Shown piece after piece: positions 25,541 to 33,196 of a stretch of 64,000 bases of DNA. The stretch is from positions 227,713 through 291,712 of the forward strand of contig CAVRSV010000014.1 in the NCBI GenBank assembly GCA_963723965.1, given 5' to 3'. A program made the position numbers and the translations under genes. The notes below the pieces were generated by a model. That model saw nothing but the letters and a program-made list of their open reading frames with translations, was not told the DNA's origin and searched no databases. Position 1 is the stretch's first letter, and each line of letters starts with the position of its first letter. The DNA comes from JARRKC01 sp963723965 (GTDB lineage: Bacteria > Acidobacteriota > UBA6911 > RPQK01 > JAPXNP01).

Positions 25541-26875
25541 TTAGCACGGTTCGTCGGAATTGTCGACGGCCCGGTCGATGCTCCCCGCTCCGGCGGACGG
25601 ACGGGGGAGAGGTGCCTCGTAGACCTTCCGAAACTCCTGGTCGCTCGAATACTCGGTTTCGATGCCCAGATCGAGGGTGTCGAGATTGGGAAGCCGCGCG
25701 CGGATCCTCTTGGCCAAGCGGTCCAGCATCACCTCGAAGCTCTGCTGAGAGACCTCCGTGCACACGACCAGGTCCAGGGACAGGTCGTACCGCTCTCCCA
25801 TACCCTCCACGCGAAGATCGTGAAAACCGATCACGTCCTGGTGGGCGCCGAAGATGTCTTTCAGCGTCGTGGAGACGAGCCCGTAAAGTGGGTGGCTGTG
25901 ATCGACGGGGTCCACGTGCGCCGTGACCTTGGCTCCCACGGCCTCGGTGACGGCCTGTTCGACCTGCTCAGCCAGATGGTGGGCCTCCAGGGCCGTCTGA
26001 TTCGCATCGACCTCGGCGTGCAGTGAGATGAGCTTTCGATCCCCGTAGGAGTGGATGATCACGTCGTGGACGCCGTAGACCCCACGCACGGAAGAGCCGA
26101 TCTGCTGGATTTGGTGCAGTTCGTCGTGTGAGGGCGCTTCTCCGATCAACGTATGAACCGCTTGCCGGACGAATTGGACGCCCGTGTACCCGATGAAGAC
26201 GGACACGCCCAGCCCGGCCCATCCGTCGACGCTGTCCCAACCCCAGCGTGAGCAGATCAGTGCGATCAGCACCAGAGACGTCGTGGCGATGTCGTAGGTA
26301 TGGTTCCAGGCGTCCGCCCGCAGCGTCGCGGATTGGGTGAGACGGGCGAGCCGACGCGCAAATCCGGCGAGCCAGAATTTGATGAGGATCGTGATCCCAA
26401 CGGCCAGCAGGACCCACCAGGGGACTGAAAAGGGAAGGGGGTGCAGCAACCTGCGGATTCCCGCCCGGGCGACCTCGATGCCGACTCCGATCAGGATCAC
26501 GGCCAGCACGAGCGTGGCCACGGGCTCCATCCGTCCGTGACCGTAGGGGTGCTCACGGTCCCGGGGCTTGCGAACCACCCGGAAGCCGAACACGACGATC
26601 AGACTGGAGCCGATGTCCGCCAGGTTGTTCAAGGCGTCAGCCAGCAGGGAAATACTGGATGTGAACCAGGCCAGCACACCCTTGACGAGGGCCAGCAGTA
26701 TGCTCAGCGCGGTGCTGACGACGCCCTCGCACTCCCCCAGACGCGAGCGTCCTTCGCCGGAAGCCGGAGAAACACCCGGGCCCAAGACCCGTCGCACGAG
26801 CCAGCCTGTGAGTCCTCTTAGTCCTGTGACGCGGTCATTCTGCTGCTCGGTCACGCCGGTCCCCCACCGCTCCAT
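25541..26875 (-). CDS. Cation diffusion facilitator (CDF) metal efflux protein
   Basis: A 444-residue protein with about six membrane segments (about residues 50-230) and a long cytoplasmic tail holding two stretches that look like CDF C-terminal domains (about 240-320 and 330-410). It exports divalent metal in exchange for protons. Aligned with E. coli YiiP, the transport-site pair in helix 2 is Asn-xxx-Asp (NNLAD) and in helix 5 again Asn-xxx-Asp (NHTYD), in place of DxxxD and HxxxD. Asn at these sites is known from Mn-type CDFs such as MntE, so Mn or Fe is more likely than Zn; that is an inference. The start is placed at ATG 26875; a TTG four codons upstream is possible. Confidence 0.9.
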   Translation of the reverse strand: MERWGTGVTEQQNDRVTGLRGLTGWLVRRVLGPGVSPASGEGRSRLGECEGVVSTALSILLALVKGVLAWFTSSISLLADALNNLADIGSSLIVVFGFRVVRKPRDREHPYGHGRMEPVATLVLAVILIGVGIEVARAGIRRLLHPLPFSVPWWVLLAVGITILIKFWLAGFARRLARLTQSATLRADAWNHTYDIATTSLVLIALICSRWGWDSVDGWAGLGVSVFIGYTGVQFVRQAVHTLIGEAPSHDELHQIQQIGSSVRGVYGVHDVIIHSYGDRKLISLHAEVDANQTALEAHHLAEQVEQAVTEAVGAKVTAHVDPVDHSHPLYGLVSTTLKDIFGAHQDVIGFHDLRVEGMGERYDLSLDLVVCTEVSQQSFEVMLDRLAKRIRARLPNLDTLDLGIETEYSSDQEFRKVYEAPLPRPSAGAGSIDRAVDNSDEPC

Positions 26876-26929
26876 CTGCGCCTGCAATGTATGCCTGTCC
26901 GAAGGGTGAGGTCAAACGCCGTCGAATGC

Positions 26930-26957
26930 AAAAGCGGCCGGCTGGGAGCCGGCCGCT
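26930..26957 (-). terminator. Intrinsic terminator of the OmpA-type gene
   Basis: A perfect 11-base inverted repeat (AGCGGCCGGCT, three-base loop, AGCCGGCCGCT; 26933-26957) followed on the minus strand by a short T run (26933-26930). It lies 60 bases after the stop of the OmpA gene and ahead of the CDF gene, so it would separate the two transcripts. The T run is short, so termination may be partial. Confidence 0.6.
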
Positions 26958-26966
26958 CTTGACTCA

Positions 26967-26990
26967 GCTTCGAAGGGCGATCTTCGAAGC
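26967..26990. other. Second hairpin next to the terminator
   Basis: GCTTCGAA (26967-26974) and TTCGAAGC (26983-26990) form a perfect 8-base stem with an 8-base loop, between the OmpA stop and the terminator hairpin. With the terminator it makes a tandem pair that could protect the 3' end of an abundant outer-membrane mRNA. Confidence 0.4.
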
Positions 26991-27016
26991 CGCCTTGGGG
27001 GAGGATCGTAAAACTC

Positions 27017-28075
27017 TTAACGGATTCCCGCGCTTACAGCCTGTGTCTTCACCGCGCTCTCCGCAACCTGTGATTCCGCCTGCGCGATCCCCACATTCTG
27101 TAAGATTCTCACTTCGACCCGACGATTTTGCTTCCGCCCGGTGGAAGTCGAGTTGTCTGCCACGGGTTTGGCCTCGCCGAAACCGAAGGGGCGGACGATC
27201 CGGCGCAGAGGTACATCGTGATTCTCGGCCAGGTAGTCTACCACTGCTTCTGCCCGCCGCTCACTGAGGCGCCGGTTGTAGCTGGAATCTCCGTCGGCGG
27301 ATGCGAAGCCTGCCACCTCAATGAGATAGGCATCCTGATTCGCGAAATGCTCGACGAGGGAATCCAGCCGGTTCTTCGCTTCCTGGTTCAGATCGGAGCT
27401 GTTGAAATTGAAGGGAACGACGGTGGCGTCCAACTCCCGATACTGATCGAGGTTCGAAATCCGCTGATTGGCAAAGGTCGCATGCTGCTGCGCCTCACCG
27501 GCGGTCGAAAGGGCCTGATCGGCAGTGGTCTGGGCTTGCGAGGCTTCATTGCGGGCCAGGCGAAAAGCGTCGTTCAACTCGTCGACCTGGGAGGAGAGAC
27601 GACCGGTCTTCTCGTTCAGTTCACCCGTGTTCTTGCGCATTTCGGCCTGGGTCGCATCCAGTTGCTGTTGGGTCTCATTGAGCTGGGCCTCCACCGGAGA
27701 CACTCGTGATGTAATCGTCTGGGCAACCTTCAGCTCATCCTGGGTGAATCGAATCTTGTCGGCGAGGACTGCTCCGCTGGTGTCGCCGTGCCCTTCGACG
27801 CGGACATTCAGACCCAGTAGAAAATCTTCGGGGCCGTATTTTTCGGCGGAACGAAACGGATTCGACTTCTTCTCTTGAATCTTGGTGCCGGGTCCCCAGG
27901 TGACGTTCACCTCGCGACCCTCAAACGTCCGCATGCGAAACTGGTCTGTATTCTTTTGAACAATAACGCCCTCGAGCGAGACCTCCTGTCCCAGAGGAAC
28001 GTTGGAGACGTTCTCTCCCAGGACCGGTGCCAGAAACAGCGCTGTGAGTGCCAATAGTATCGATCTGTATTTCAT
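27017..28075 (-). CDS. OmpA-family protein with N-terminal DUF5666-like domain and coiled coil
   Basis: A 352-residue exported protein. AAGGAGG six bases before ATG 28075 fixes the start. A signal peptide covers residues 1 to about 20. A small beta domain (about 28-105; QEVSLEGVIVQKNTDQFRMR, RVEGHGDTSGAVLADKIRF) resembles DUF5666/OB-fold domains. A long coiled coil follows (about 110-215; many Gln/Asn/Thr-spaced heptads), and then the OmpA peptidoglycan-binding domain (about 225-330) with VEVAGFASADGDSSYNRRLSERRA and NRRVEVRIL. By family the C-terminus binds peptidoglycan in the periplasm; there is no OmpA beta-barrel. It may act as a periplasmic spacer between the cell wall and a membrane partner. 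Confidence 0.88.
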   Translation of the reverse strand: MKYRSILLALTALFLAPVLGENVSNVPLGQEVSLEGVIVQKNTDQFRMRTFEGREVNVTWGPGTKIQEKKSNPFRSAEKYGPEDFLLGLNVRVEGHGDTSGAVLADKIRFTQDELKVAQTITSRVSPVEAQLNETQQQLDATQAEMRKNTGELNEKTGRLSSQVDELNDAFRLARNEASQAQTTADQALSTAGEAQQHATFANQRISNLDQYRELDATVVPFNFNSSDLNQEAKNRLDSLVEHFANQDAYLIEVAGFASADGDSSYNRRLSERRAEAVVDYLAENHDVPLRRIVRPFGFGEAKPVADNSTSTGRKQNRRVEVRILQNVGIAQAESQVAESAVKTQAVSAGIR

Positions 28076-28273
28076 TCGGGTCCTCCTTGCGGTACCTCGT
28101 CCACCCGAGTGCATAGCAAAGGACGTGCCAAACCGTCGAAAGTGCCGAAAACACTGGGTTGGGAAGGGAGGGAAGGCCGGCAGAGGTGACGGCAGTCGAT
28201 TTCAGGCAGGCGGGAAATTTTCCCCATTTCCCCGGGGCCTGGAGGGCAGTCCCTTCACGATGGCGGAAGGAAT

Positions 28274-28765
28274 CTACGGACGCCGGTTTCGACGTGCCCG
28301 CTCGATTTCCTTCATCTTCTCCAATTCATCCGACACACGCTGGAGCTGGTTCTTCGTCGCGCTGTACTGGCCCTCGACTTTGGTCAACTCCTGCAACAGA
28401 GTCAGGAGCACCGAGGCCTGGGATTGGTAAGGGCCCCCGGCGGCCTGGGCAAGGGGCGACAAGATTTCCTCGGCCGCGGCGGGATCCCAAAGGGATGATG
28501 ACGGGTTGGAGTGAATCAAGCCAAGCCGAAAATGGATTTCATCGACCTCGGCCGGATCGAGGTCGCCCGGGGAAGCCAGCAGCGATTGATAAAGATTCGC
28601 CGCGGCCGTCCAGTCGCCGGCCGCGAAGCGGGCTTCGGCTTCGACCAGTTCCTGGGGCTGGGGAGGCGGCAAGGGCGGCGGCGGCGGGATCCTCTTCTTC
28701 GCGCACGCCGCGGCGCCAAGAACGAATGAAAGAAGAAGAGTGCCCATCAGAAGATATCTGACCAC
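28274..28765 (-). CDS. Lipoprotein with helical repeat-like region
   Basis: A 163-residue protein with a signal peptide and lipobox (GAAAC, Cys at about residue 21), a run of prolines just after it, a TPR-like helical part (about 40-110; EAEARFAAGDWTAAANLYQSLL) and a C-terminal coiled coil rich in charged residues. The start is GTG 28765; an ATG 18 bases later is also possible and no Shine-Dalgarno decides. It is probably anchored in the inner or outer membrane facing the periplasm. The function is unknown; it lies 198 bases upstream of the OmpA-type gene on the same strand. Confidence 0.7.
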   Translation of the reverse strand: MVRYLLMGTLLLSFVLGAAACAKKRIPPPPPLPPPQPQELVEAEARFAAGDWTAAANLYQSLLASPGDLDPAEVDEIHFRLGLIHSNPSSSLWDPAAAEEILSPLAQAAGGPYQSQASVLLTLLQELTKVEGQYSATKNQLQRVSDELEKMKEIERARRNRRP

Positions 28766-28981
28766 TGCGCCGATTCTAGCGCGAACCGGGGGAGCCTGGC
28801 CATGCTTTTCGACCCGGTGTGAGTGGGATGTCCGCGAGGAGACCGATTTTCGGCGAGAATGGGAGAGGAGATTGATGGATTCCCGCCGGCGGCGCGGAAC
28901 CTCGATTTGATTCCCGGTTACGGAAACAGGGAGAATTTACCTGATGGAGCGCCAGAGGCCCTGGCGGAATGGAACAACCGA

Positions 28982-30331
28982 ATGGTGAAAGTTCTGGTAG
29001 TGGACGACGACCCGGCCATGCGGGAAGTGCTGAAGATCCGGCTCGAGACCTGGGGTCATGAGGTTCGTGTCGCCGAGGATGGAGTGGCAGGGGAGAGAAT
29101 CGCGGGATCGTGGGGACCTGACGTGGTCGTCTCGGATCTCGTCATGCCGGGCCTCACGGGCCTCGAGTTGCTGCGCGCCCTGAAGGGAGGAGATCCCGAG
29201 CGCCCCGTCATTCTGGTCACCGCTCACGGTGAGGTGGATACGGCGGTCGAAGCGATGAAGCAGGGCGCGACCGACTTCGTTACCAAACCGATCGACTATG
29301 TTCATTTGCAGGCTCTGCTGGAGGATCTCGAAAACAAGGCGAAGCTTCGTGCCCGTGCCCGACGAATGATGTCAAAAGCCCAGAAAGGCGGCGATTTCGG
29401 TCCCTTCGTCGGGCGCAGCAAAGTAATGCAGCGGGTCTATGGTCTGATCGAGGAGGTGGCTGCGAACGACGCCTCGGTCCTGATCACCGGACCCAGCGGC
29501 ACGGGCAAGGAACTGGTGGCCCGGACGATTCATGATCTGAGTGCGCGCGCCGGAGGGCCCTTTCTCGCATTAAACGCCGCGGCCATCCCGTCGGAGTTGA
29601 TCGAAAGTGAGATCTTCGGTCATGAGAAGGGATCCTTTACGGGTGCGACCAACAGCCGGAAAGGATGCATTGAACTGGCCGATCAAGGCACCCTGTTCTT
29701 CGACGAGATCGGCGAGATGCCCATCAAGCTCCAGCCGAAACTCCTGAGGGTCCTGGAAGATGGTCGGGTTCGGCGGGTCGGTGGGCGCGAGGAAATGCAG
29801 TTCGACGTTCGGGTCCTGGCGGCCACCAACCGTGATCCTCGAGATGCCATCGAAAAAGGCGATCTGCGGGAGGACCTTTTCTTCCGCCTGAACGTCTTCA
29901 CGATCGAGTTGCCCCCGTTGCGGGAGCGCAAGGGCGATATTCCGACCCTCGTGCATTTCTTCATTTCTCTGTTCAATGAGCGCCACGGAACGGCTGTCGA
30001 AGGTGTCAGCGAGGATGTCGACCGCCTTCTCGGCACCTACCTCTGGCCGGGCAACGTCCGGGAGCTTCGCAACGTGATCGAGCGAGCCACCGTTCTTGCC
30101 AAAGAGGGCTGGATCGAGTCCAACCATCTGCCGCCGTTCCTGAAGCAGACCAGCGAACGGGAGGACATGCAGGTGGTGCTCTCGGCCGGAACGCCCCTGG
30201 CCGAAGCCGAGAAGAGGCTGATCCTGAAGACCCTCGAACTGACCGGCGAGAACAAAGCCGAGACGGCGCGCCGGCTGGGAGTCGACGTCAAGACCATTCG
30301 CAACAAGCTGAGGGAATACGGCCTGTCTTGA
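28982..30331 (+). CDS. Sigma-54-dependent response regulator, NtrC family
   Basis: A 449-residue transcription activator. Receiver domain (about 1-120) with phospho-acceptor Asp52 (VVVSDLVMPG) and the conserved Lys in VTKPIDY; AAA+ domain (about 145-375) with Walker A GPSGTGKE, sigma-54 contact loop GSFTGA (Ser in place of the usual Ala in GAFTGA), Walker B LFFDEIGEMP; a C-terminal Fis-type helix-turn-helix (ENKAETARRLGVDVKTIRNKL). When phosphorylated it would remodel sigma-54 RNA polymerase at -24/-12 promoters. No kinase gene is adjacent; the orphan kinase at 18961 is a possible partner. ATG 28982 is chosen because the receiver begins right there. The 216 bases upstream show no other gene. 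Confidence 0.92.
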   Translation: MVKVLVVDDDPAMREVLKIRLETWGHEVRVAEDGVAGERIAGSWGPDVVVSDLVMPGLTGLELLRALKGGDPERPVILVTAHGEVDTAVEAMKQGATDFVTKPIDYVHLQALLEDLENKAKLRARARRMMSKAQKGGDFGPFVGRSKVMQRVYGLIEEVAANDASVLITGPSGTGKELVARTIHDLSARAGGPFLALNAAAIPSELIESEIFGHEKGSFTGATNSRKGCIELADQGTLFFDEIGEMPIKLQPKLLRVLEDGRVRRVGGREEMQFDVRVLAATNRDPRDAIEKGDLREDLFFRLNVFTIELPPLRERKGDIPTLVHFFISLFNERHGTAVEGVSEDVDRLLGTYLWPGNVRELRNVIERATVLAKEGWIESNHLPPFLKQTSEREDMQVVLSAGTPLAEAEKRLILKTLELTGENKAETARRLGVDVKTIRNKLREYGLS

Positions 30332-30357
30332 GTCCCTGCCGGGCTCCCCGGTCGGCA

Positions 30358-31383
30358 CTAGCCGGCAACGGCTTGTCCCACCGGGACTCCGAAGGGACGC
30401 GCCGCGGGCAATGCCTCTGCGGGCTGCTCCTCGAAGATGGGTCGTCGACCCAGTCGTCGGAGTGACTCGTCGATTCGAGCCGGACGCCCCCAGTCGCTCC
30501 ACTCCACGCCCTCCAGCGGAACCAGGAGCAGCTTCTCCGGAATTCTCTGCAGCAGGTCCCGGCACAGATCGGTCTCGCCGATGGAATCGTAGATGTGGTG
30601 AAGCGCCACCTGCTCCATCGAGGGTGTGACCCGTCCCATGCGGACGGCCCGCAGGACGCGGCGGAGCAAATCGAATCTCAGAATCATCTCGGGAAAGATC
30701 TGCTCGATCGTATCCCAGAGGAAGCGTGCCCGCGAAGCGAAGACCATGGTGTTCCAGAAGCCACCGCTCTTGTAGAGCTGCCGGGCCTTCCGTCGGCTGG
30801 GCTTTTCCGAGAAATGGCTGATCCGGTGGACGCGGGTACTTCCATCCGCGGCGGCCTCGCCCTGAATCCACCCATAGTCGGATTCCGCTCCTTCGGGGAT
30901 CGCCCCGAGCAGCACCATCCGGTCGGGACGGCACGCCGCAATCAATCCCGCGGCTCGAACGAAACGCAGGAAGCGCTCTTCCGGGAACACAAAGTGGTCC
31001 GAGGGGAAGACGAAGACCGTGGCGCGGGGGTTGGTCGCCATGAGATAGGTCAGGGGAAGAAGGAGTCCGGGGAGCGTGCCCCGCGCGACCGGTTGCTCGA
31101 TGATCCTTCCTGTCTGCTCCTCGGGACGGATGCGCTGAAGGAAGCGCCGGTGTCCGGCCCCGATGATGGTGATCACGCGATCCGGCGAAGTGAGAGTACG
31201 ACAACGGTGCCAGGTATGTCCCAGCATCGAGCGGTTCCCGAGAAAGGTACAGTACTGTTTCGGGCAGGGTTCGCCGAGCCAGCGACACACGGCCGGTTTC
31301 AGCCTCTCCCCTTCACCGCCTGCCAGCACGATAGCCCAGGGTTGTGCGTCGTCAAAGTCGTATTTCCCGCTTTCTATTTCCAT
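30358..31383 (-). CDS. Mannose-1-phosphate guanylyltransferase-like nucleotidyltransferase
   Basis: A 341-residue enzyme with the sugar-nucleotide pyrophosphorylase signature AIVLAGGEGERLKP (residues about 19-32), PKQYCTFLGNRSML, VFPSDHFVF, and FSEKPSRRKARQLYKSGGFWNTMVF, all as in ManC-type enzymes that make GDP-mannose from GTP and mannose-1-phosphate. The C-terminal cupin (phosphomannose isomerase) domain of bifunctional ManC is absent. CGGAGG ten bases before ATG 31383 supports the start. Its end is 26 bases from the convergent NtrC-type gene. GDP-mannose would feed envelope or exopolysaccharide synthesis. The precise sugar is an inference from family similarity. Confidence 0.8.
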   Translation of the reverse strand: MEIESGKYDFDDAQPWAIVLAGGEGERLKPAVCRWLGEPCPKQYCTFLGNRSMLGHTWHRCRTLTSPDRVITIIGAGHRRFLQRIRPEEQTGRIIEQPVARGTLPGLLLPLTYLMATNPRATVFVFPSDHFVFPEERFLRFVRAAGLIAACRPDRMVLLGAIPEGAESDYGWIQGEAAADGSTRVHRISHFSEKPSRRKARQLYKSGGFWNTMVFASRARFLWDTIEQIFPEMILRFDLLRRVLRAVRMGRVTPSMEQVALHHIYDSIGETDLCRDLLQRIPEKLLLVPLEGVEWSDWGRPARIDESLRRLGRRPIFEEQPAEALPAARPFGVPVGQAVAG

Positions 31384-31731
31384 GCTTCGCGAGCCTCCGT
31401 TCATCGAGGACCGACCGCGGTCAAGAGTCCGTCCGCCTCAAAGGGGAAGGGTCGGTCGGGATTTCTGAACTTGCTTCCCGTGGTGGAATTGACGAACGCA
31501 AGACGCGTGCCATTCCGGATTCCCGGAGCCCCGGTTCCGGCAGACCCCGGAAAGTCGGGCATCGATGGGCTCGCCCGGAAGAATGGCGTGGCAGAAATGA
31601 TGTGGCAGGAATGGCAGCTTGCGACACATTGCCACACTCCCGAGCCGGACTCCGGGCGTTTTTCCCAGTGCCTGTACAAGCGGGACGAGGATCTCTATCA
31701 TTCCGTCAAACGTGACACAGGAGGTGGACGT
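31384..31731. other. 348-base intergenic region between divergent genes
   Basis: The gap lies between the nucleotidyltransferase (minus) and the DUF1080-PHP gene (plus). I see no convincing gene in it. Its right end holds a candidate plus-strand promoter (31673-31701) and a GGAGG Shine-Dalgarno. Confidence 0.5.
31673..31701 (+). promoter_or_regulatory. Candidate promoter for the DUF1080-PHP gene
   Basis: TGTACA (31673-31678, 4/6 match to -35) and TATCAT (31696-31701, 5/6 match to -10) are 17 bases apart. The predicted transcript would start about 24 bases before ATG 31732 and include its GGAGG. Confidence 0.4.
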
Positions 31732-33180
31732 ATGCGTTTGGTTCGATTTCTGATGGCGGCACTTCTCATCTCAGTCGCATTCCTGGGATGCAGCTCCGAG
31801 GGACAGTGGACCTCGCTGTTCGATGGGCAGGACCTGAAAGGCTGGAGGGCATCCGAGGACGAGTCGACCTTCCGTGTCGAAGACGGCGCCATCGTCTGCA
31901 ATGGCCGGAGGGCCCACCTGTTCTACGTCGGAGATGTCTCTCAGGCAAACTTCAAGAATTTCGAGTTCGAGGCCGAGGTCAAAACCACCCCCGGCTCGAA
32001 TTCGGGCATTTATTTTCACACGGAGTTTCAGGAATCCGGCTGGCCCACGAAGGGCTATGAGTGCCAGGTCCTCAATTCGAATCGGATCGAGCCGGACAGC
32101 ACCTTCGTCGAACACAAGATGACGGGCAGTCTGTATGCCATCCGGAACCTCTGGAAGGCGCCGGTTCCGGACGATGAGTGGTTCAAGTACCGGATCATGG
32201 TGCAGGGTCGGACCATCCGCATCTGGATCAATGAGGAACTGGTGGTGGACTACACCGAGCCGCAGAATCCCTTTCGCCCAAAGGGAATGGAGGAGCGGGT
32301 GCTCTCGTCCGGCACCTTTGCGCTGCAGGGGCACGACCCGGGCAGCACCGTCTATTACCGCAATCTGCGCGTCCGGACTCTGCCGGACGACCTCGAGACC
32401 CCGGGAACACCGGCTCCCGACGCCGAATTGGCGCGGCGCTACGTCGAGCTTGGGGCGCAGAACTTCCCGCTCATGGATCTCCACGTTCACCTCAAGCAGA
32501 AGCTGACCCTGGAGCAGGCGCTCGCCGTCGCCCGCGTGTACGGGGAAACCTTTGGCATCGCCGTGAACTGCGGCTTGGGTATGCCCATCCGCGACGAAGC
32601 CGGCCTCGAGGAATTCCTGGCCAACTATCCGAGGCCGCCGGAGGCATACATGGCGATGCAGGCCGAGGGGCGGGAATGGCTGGATCTTTTCTCACCGGAG
32701 TCGATTGATCAGTTCGACTACGTCTTTACGGACTCGATGACCTGGACCAACGATGCGGGGAAACGGATGCGTCTCTGGATTCCCGAGGAGACGGAGGTGG
32801 GAGACCCCCAGCATTTCATGTCGATGCTCGTGGATCGTATCGAGGGCATCCTCAACAACGAGCCCATCGATGTGTATGTCAATCCGACCTATTTGCCGGA
32901 CGAGATCAGCGGACAGTATGCCGAACTCTGGACCGAAGAACGAATGGACCGGGTGATCTCCGCCTTGGTGAAGAACCAGATCGCCCTCGAAATCAACGAT
33001 CGCTATCACCTGCCCAGCGCGGAGTTCATTCGAAGGGCGAAGGCCGCAGGGGCCAAGTTCACCTTCGGCACGAACAACGCCGGGGAAGCCGAACTCGAGG
33101 GCCTGCCTTACTGTCTGCAGATGATCAGCGAGTGCGGCTTGGAGCCGAGCGACATGTGGATCCCGACCTTCCACCGGTAG
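31732..33180 (+). CDS. Lipoprotein with DUF1080 (3-keto-disaccharide hydrolase-type) domain fused to a PHP-like domain
   Basis: A 482-residue protein; GGAGG seven bases upstream sets ATG 31732. A signal peptide ends in a lipobox-like FLGC (Cys at about residue 20). Residues about 24-220 form a DUF1080 lectin-like sandwich (WTSLFDGQDLKGW, NSGIYFHTEF, GYECQVLN, YYRNLRV), a fold used by 3-keto-glycoside hydrolases. Residues about 245-480 resemble a PHP/amidohydrolase-type metal domain: LMDLHVHL is a DxHxH motif, and the end EINDRYHLPS and FTFGTNNAG fit a TIM-like barrel. I infer a sugar or phosphoester hydrolase at the membrane surface. Such fusions look unusual to me. It is convergent with the semialdehyde dehydrogenase gene, 16 bases apart. 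Confidence 0.82.
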   Translation: MRLVRFLMAALLISVAFLGCSSEGQWTSLFDGQDLKGWRASEDESTFRVEDGAIVCNGRRAHLFYVGDVSQANFKNFEFEAEVKTTPGSNSGIYFHTEFQESGWPTKGYECQVLNSNRIEPDSTFVEHKMTGSLYAIRNLWKAPVPDDEWFKYRIMVQGRTIRIWINEELVVDYTEPQNPFRPKGMEERVLSSGTFALQGHDPGSTVYYRNLRVRTLPDDLETPGTPAPDAELARRYVELGAQNFPLMDLHVHLKQKLTLEQALAVARVYGETFGIAVNCGLGMPIRDEAGLEEFLANYPRPPEAYMAMQAEGREWLDLFSPESIDQFDYVFTDSMTWTNDAGKRMRLWIPEETEVGDPQHFMSMLVDRIEGILNNEPIDVYVNPTYLPDEISGQYAELWTEERMDRVISALVKNQIALEINDRYHLPSAEFIRRAKAAGAKFTFGTNNAGEAELEGLPYCLQMISECGLEPSDMWIPTFHR

Positions 33181-33196
33181 GAGGCCGCTGCGGCGC

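Noticed and set aside
30331..30358. CCGGG-CTC-CCCGG between the NtrC-type and nucleotidyltransferase genes as a bidirectional terminator
   Set aside because: The stem is only five bases and there is no T run on either side.
30595..31731. Upstream extension of the DUF1080-PHP frame to 30595
   Set aside because: The extension overlaps the nucleotidyltransferase gene; a GGAGG and a lipoprotein signal place the real start at 31732.
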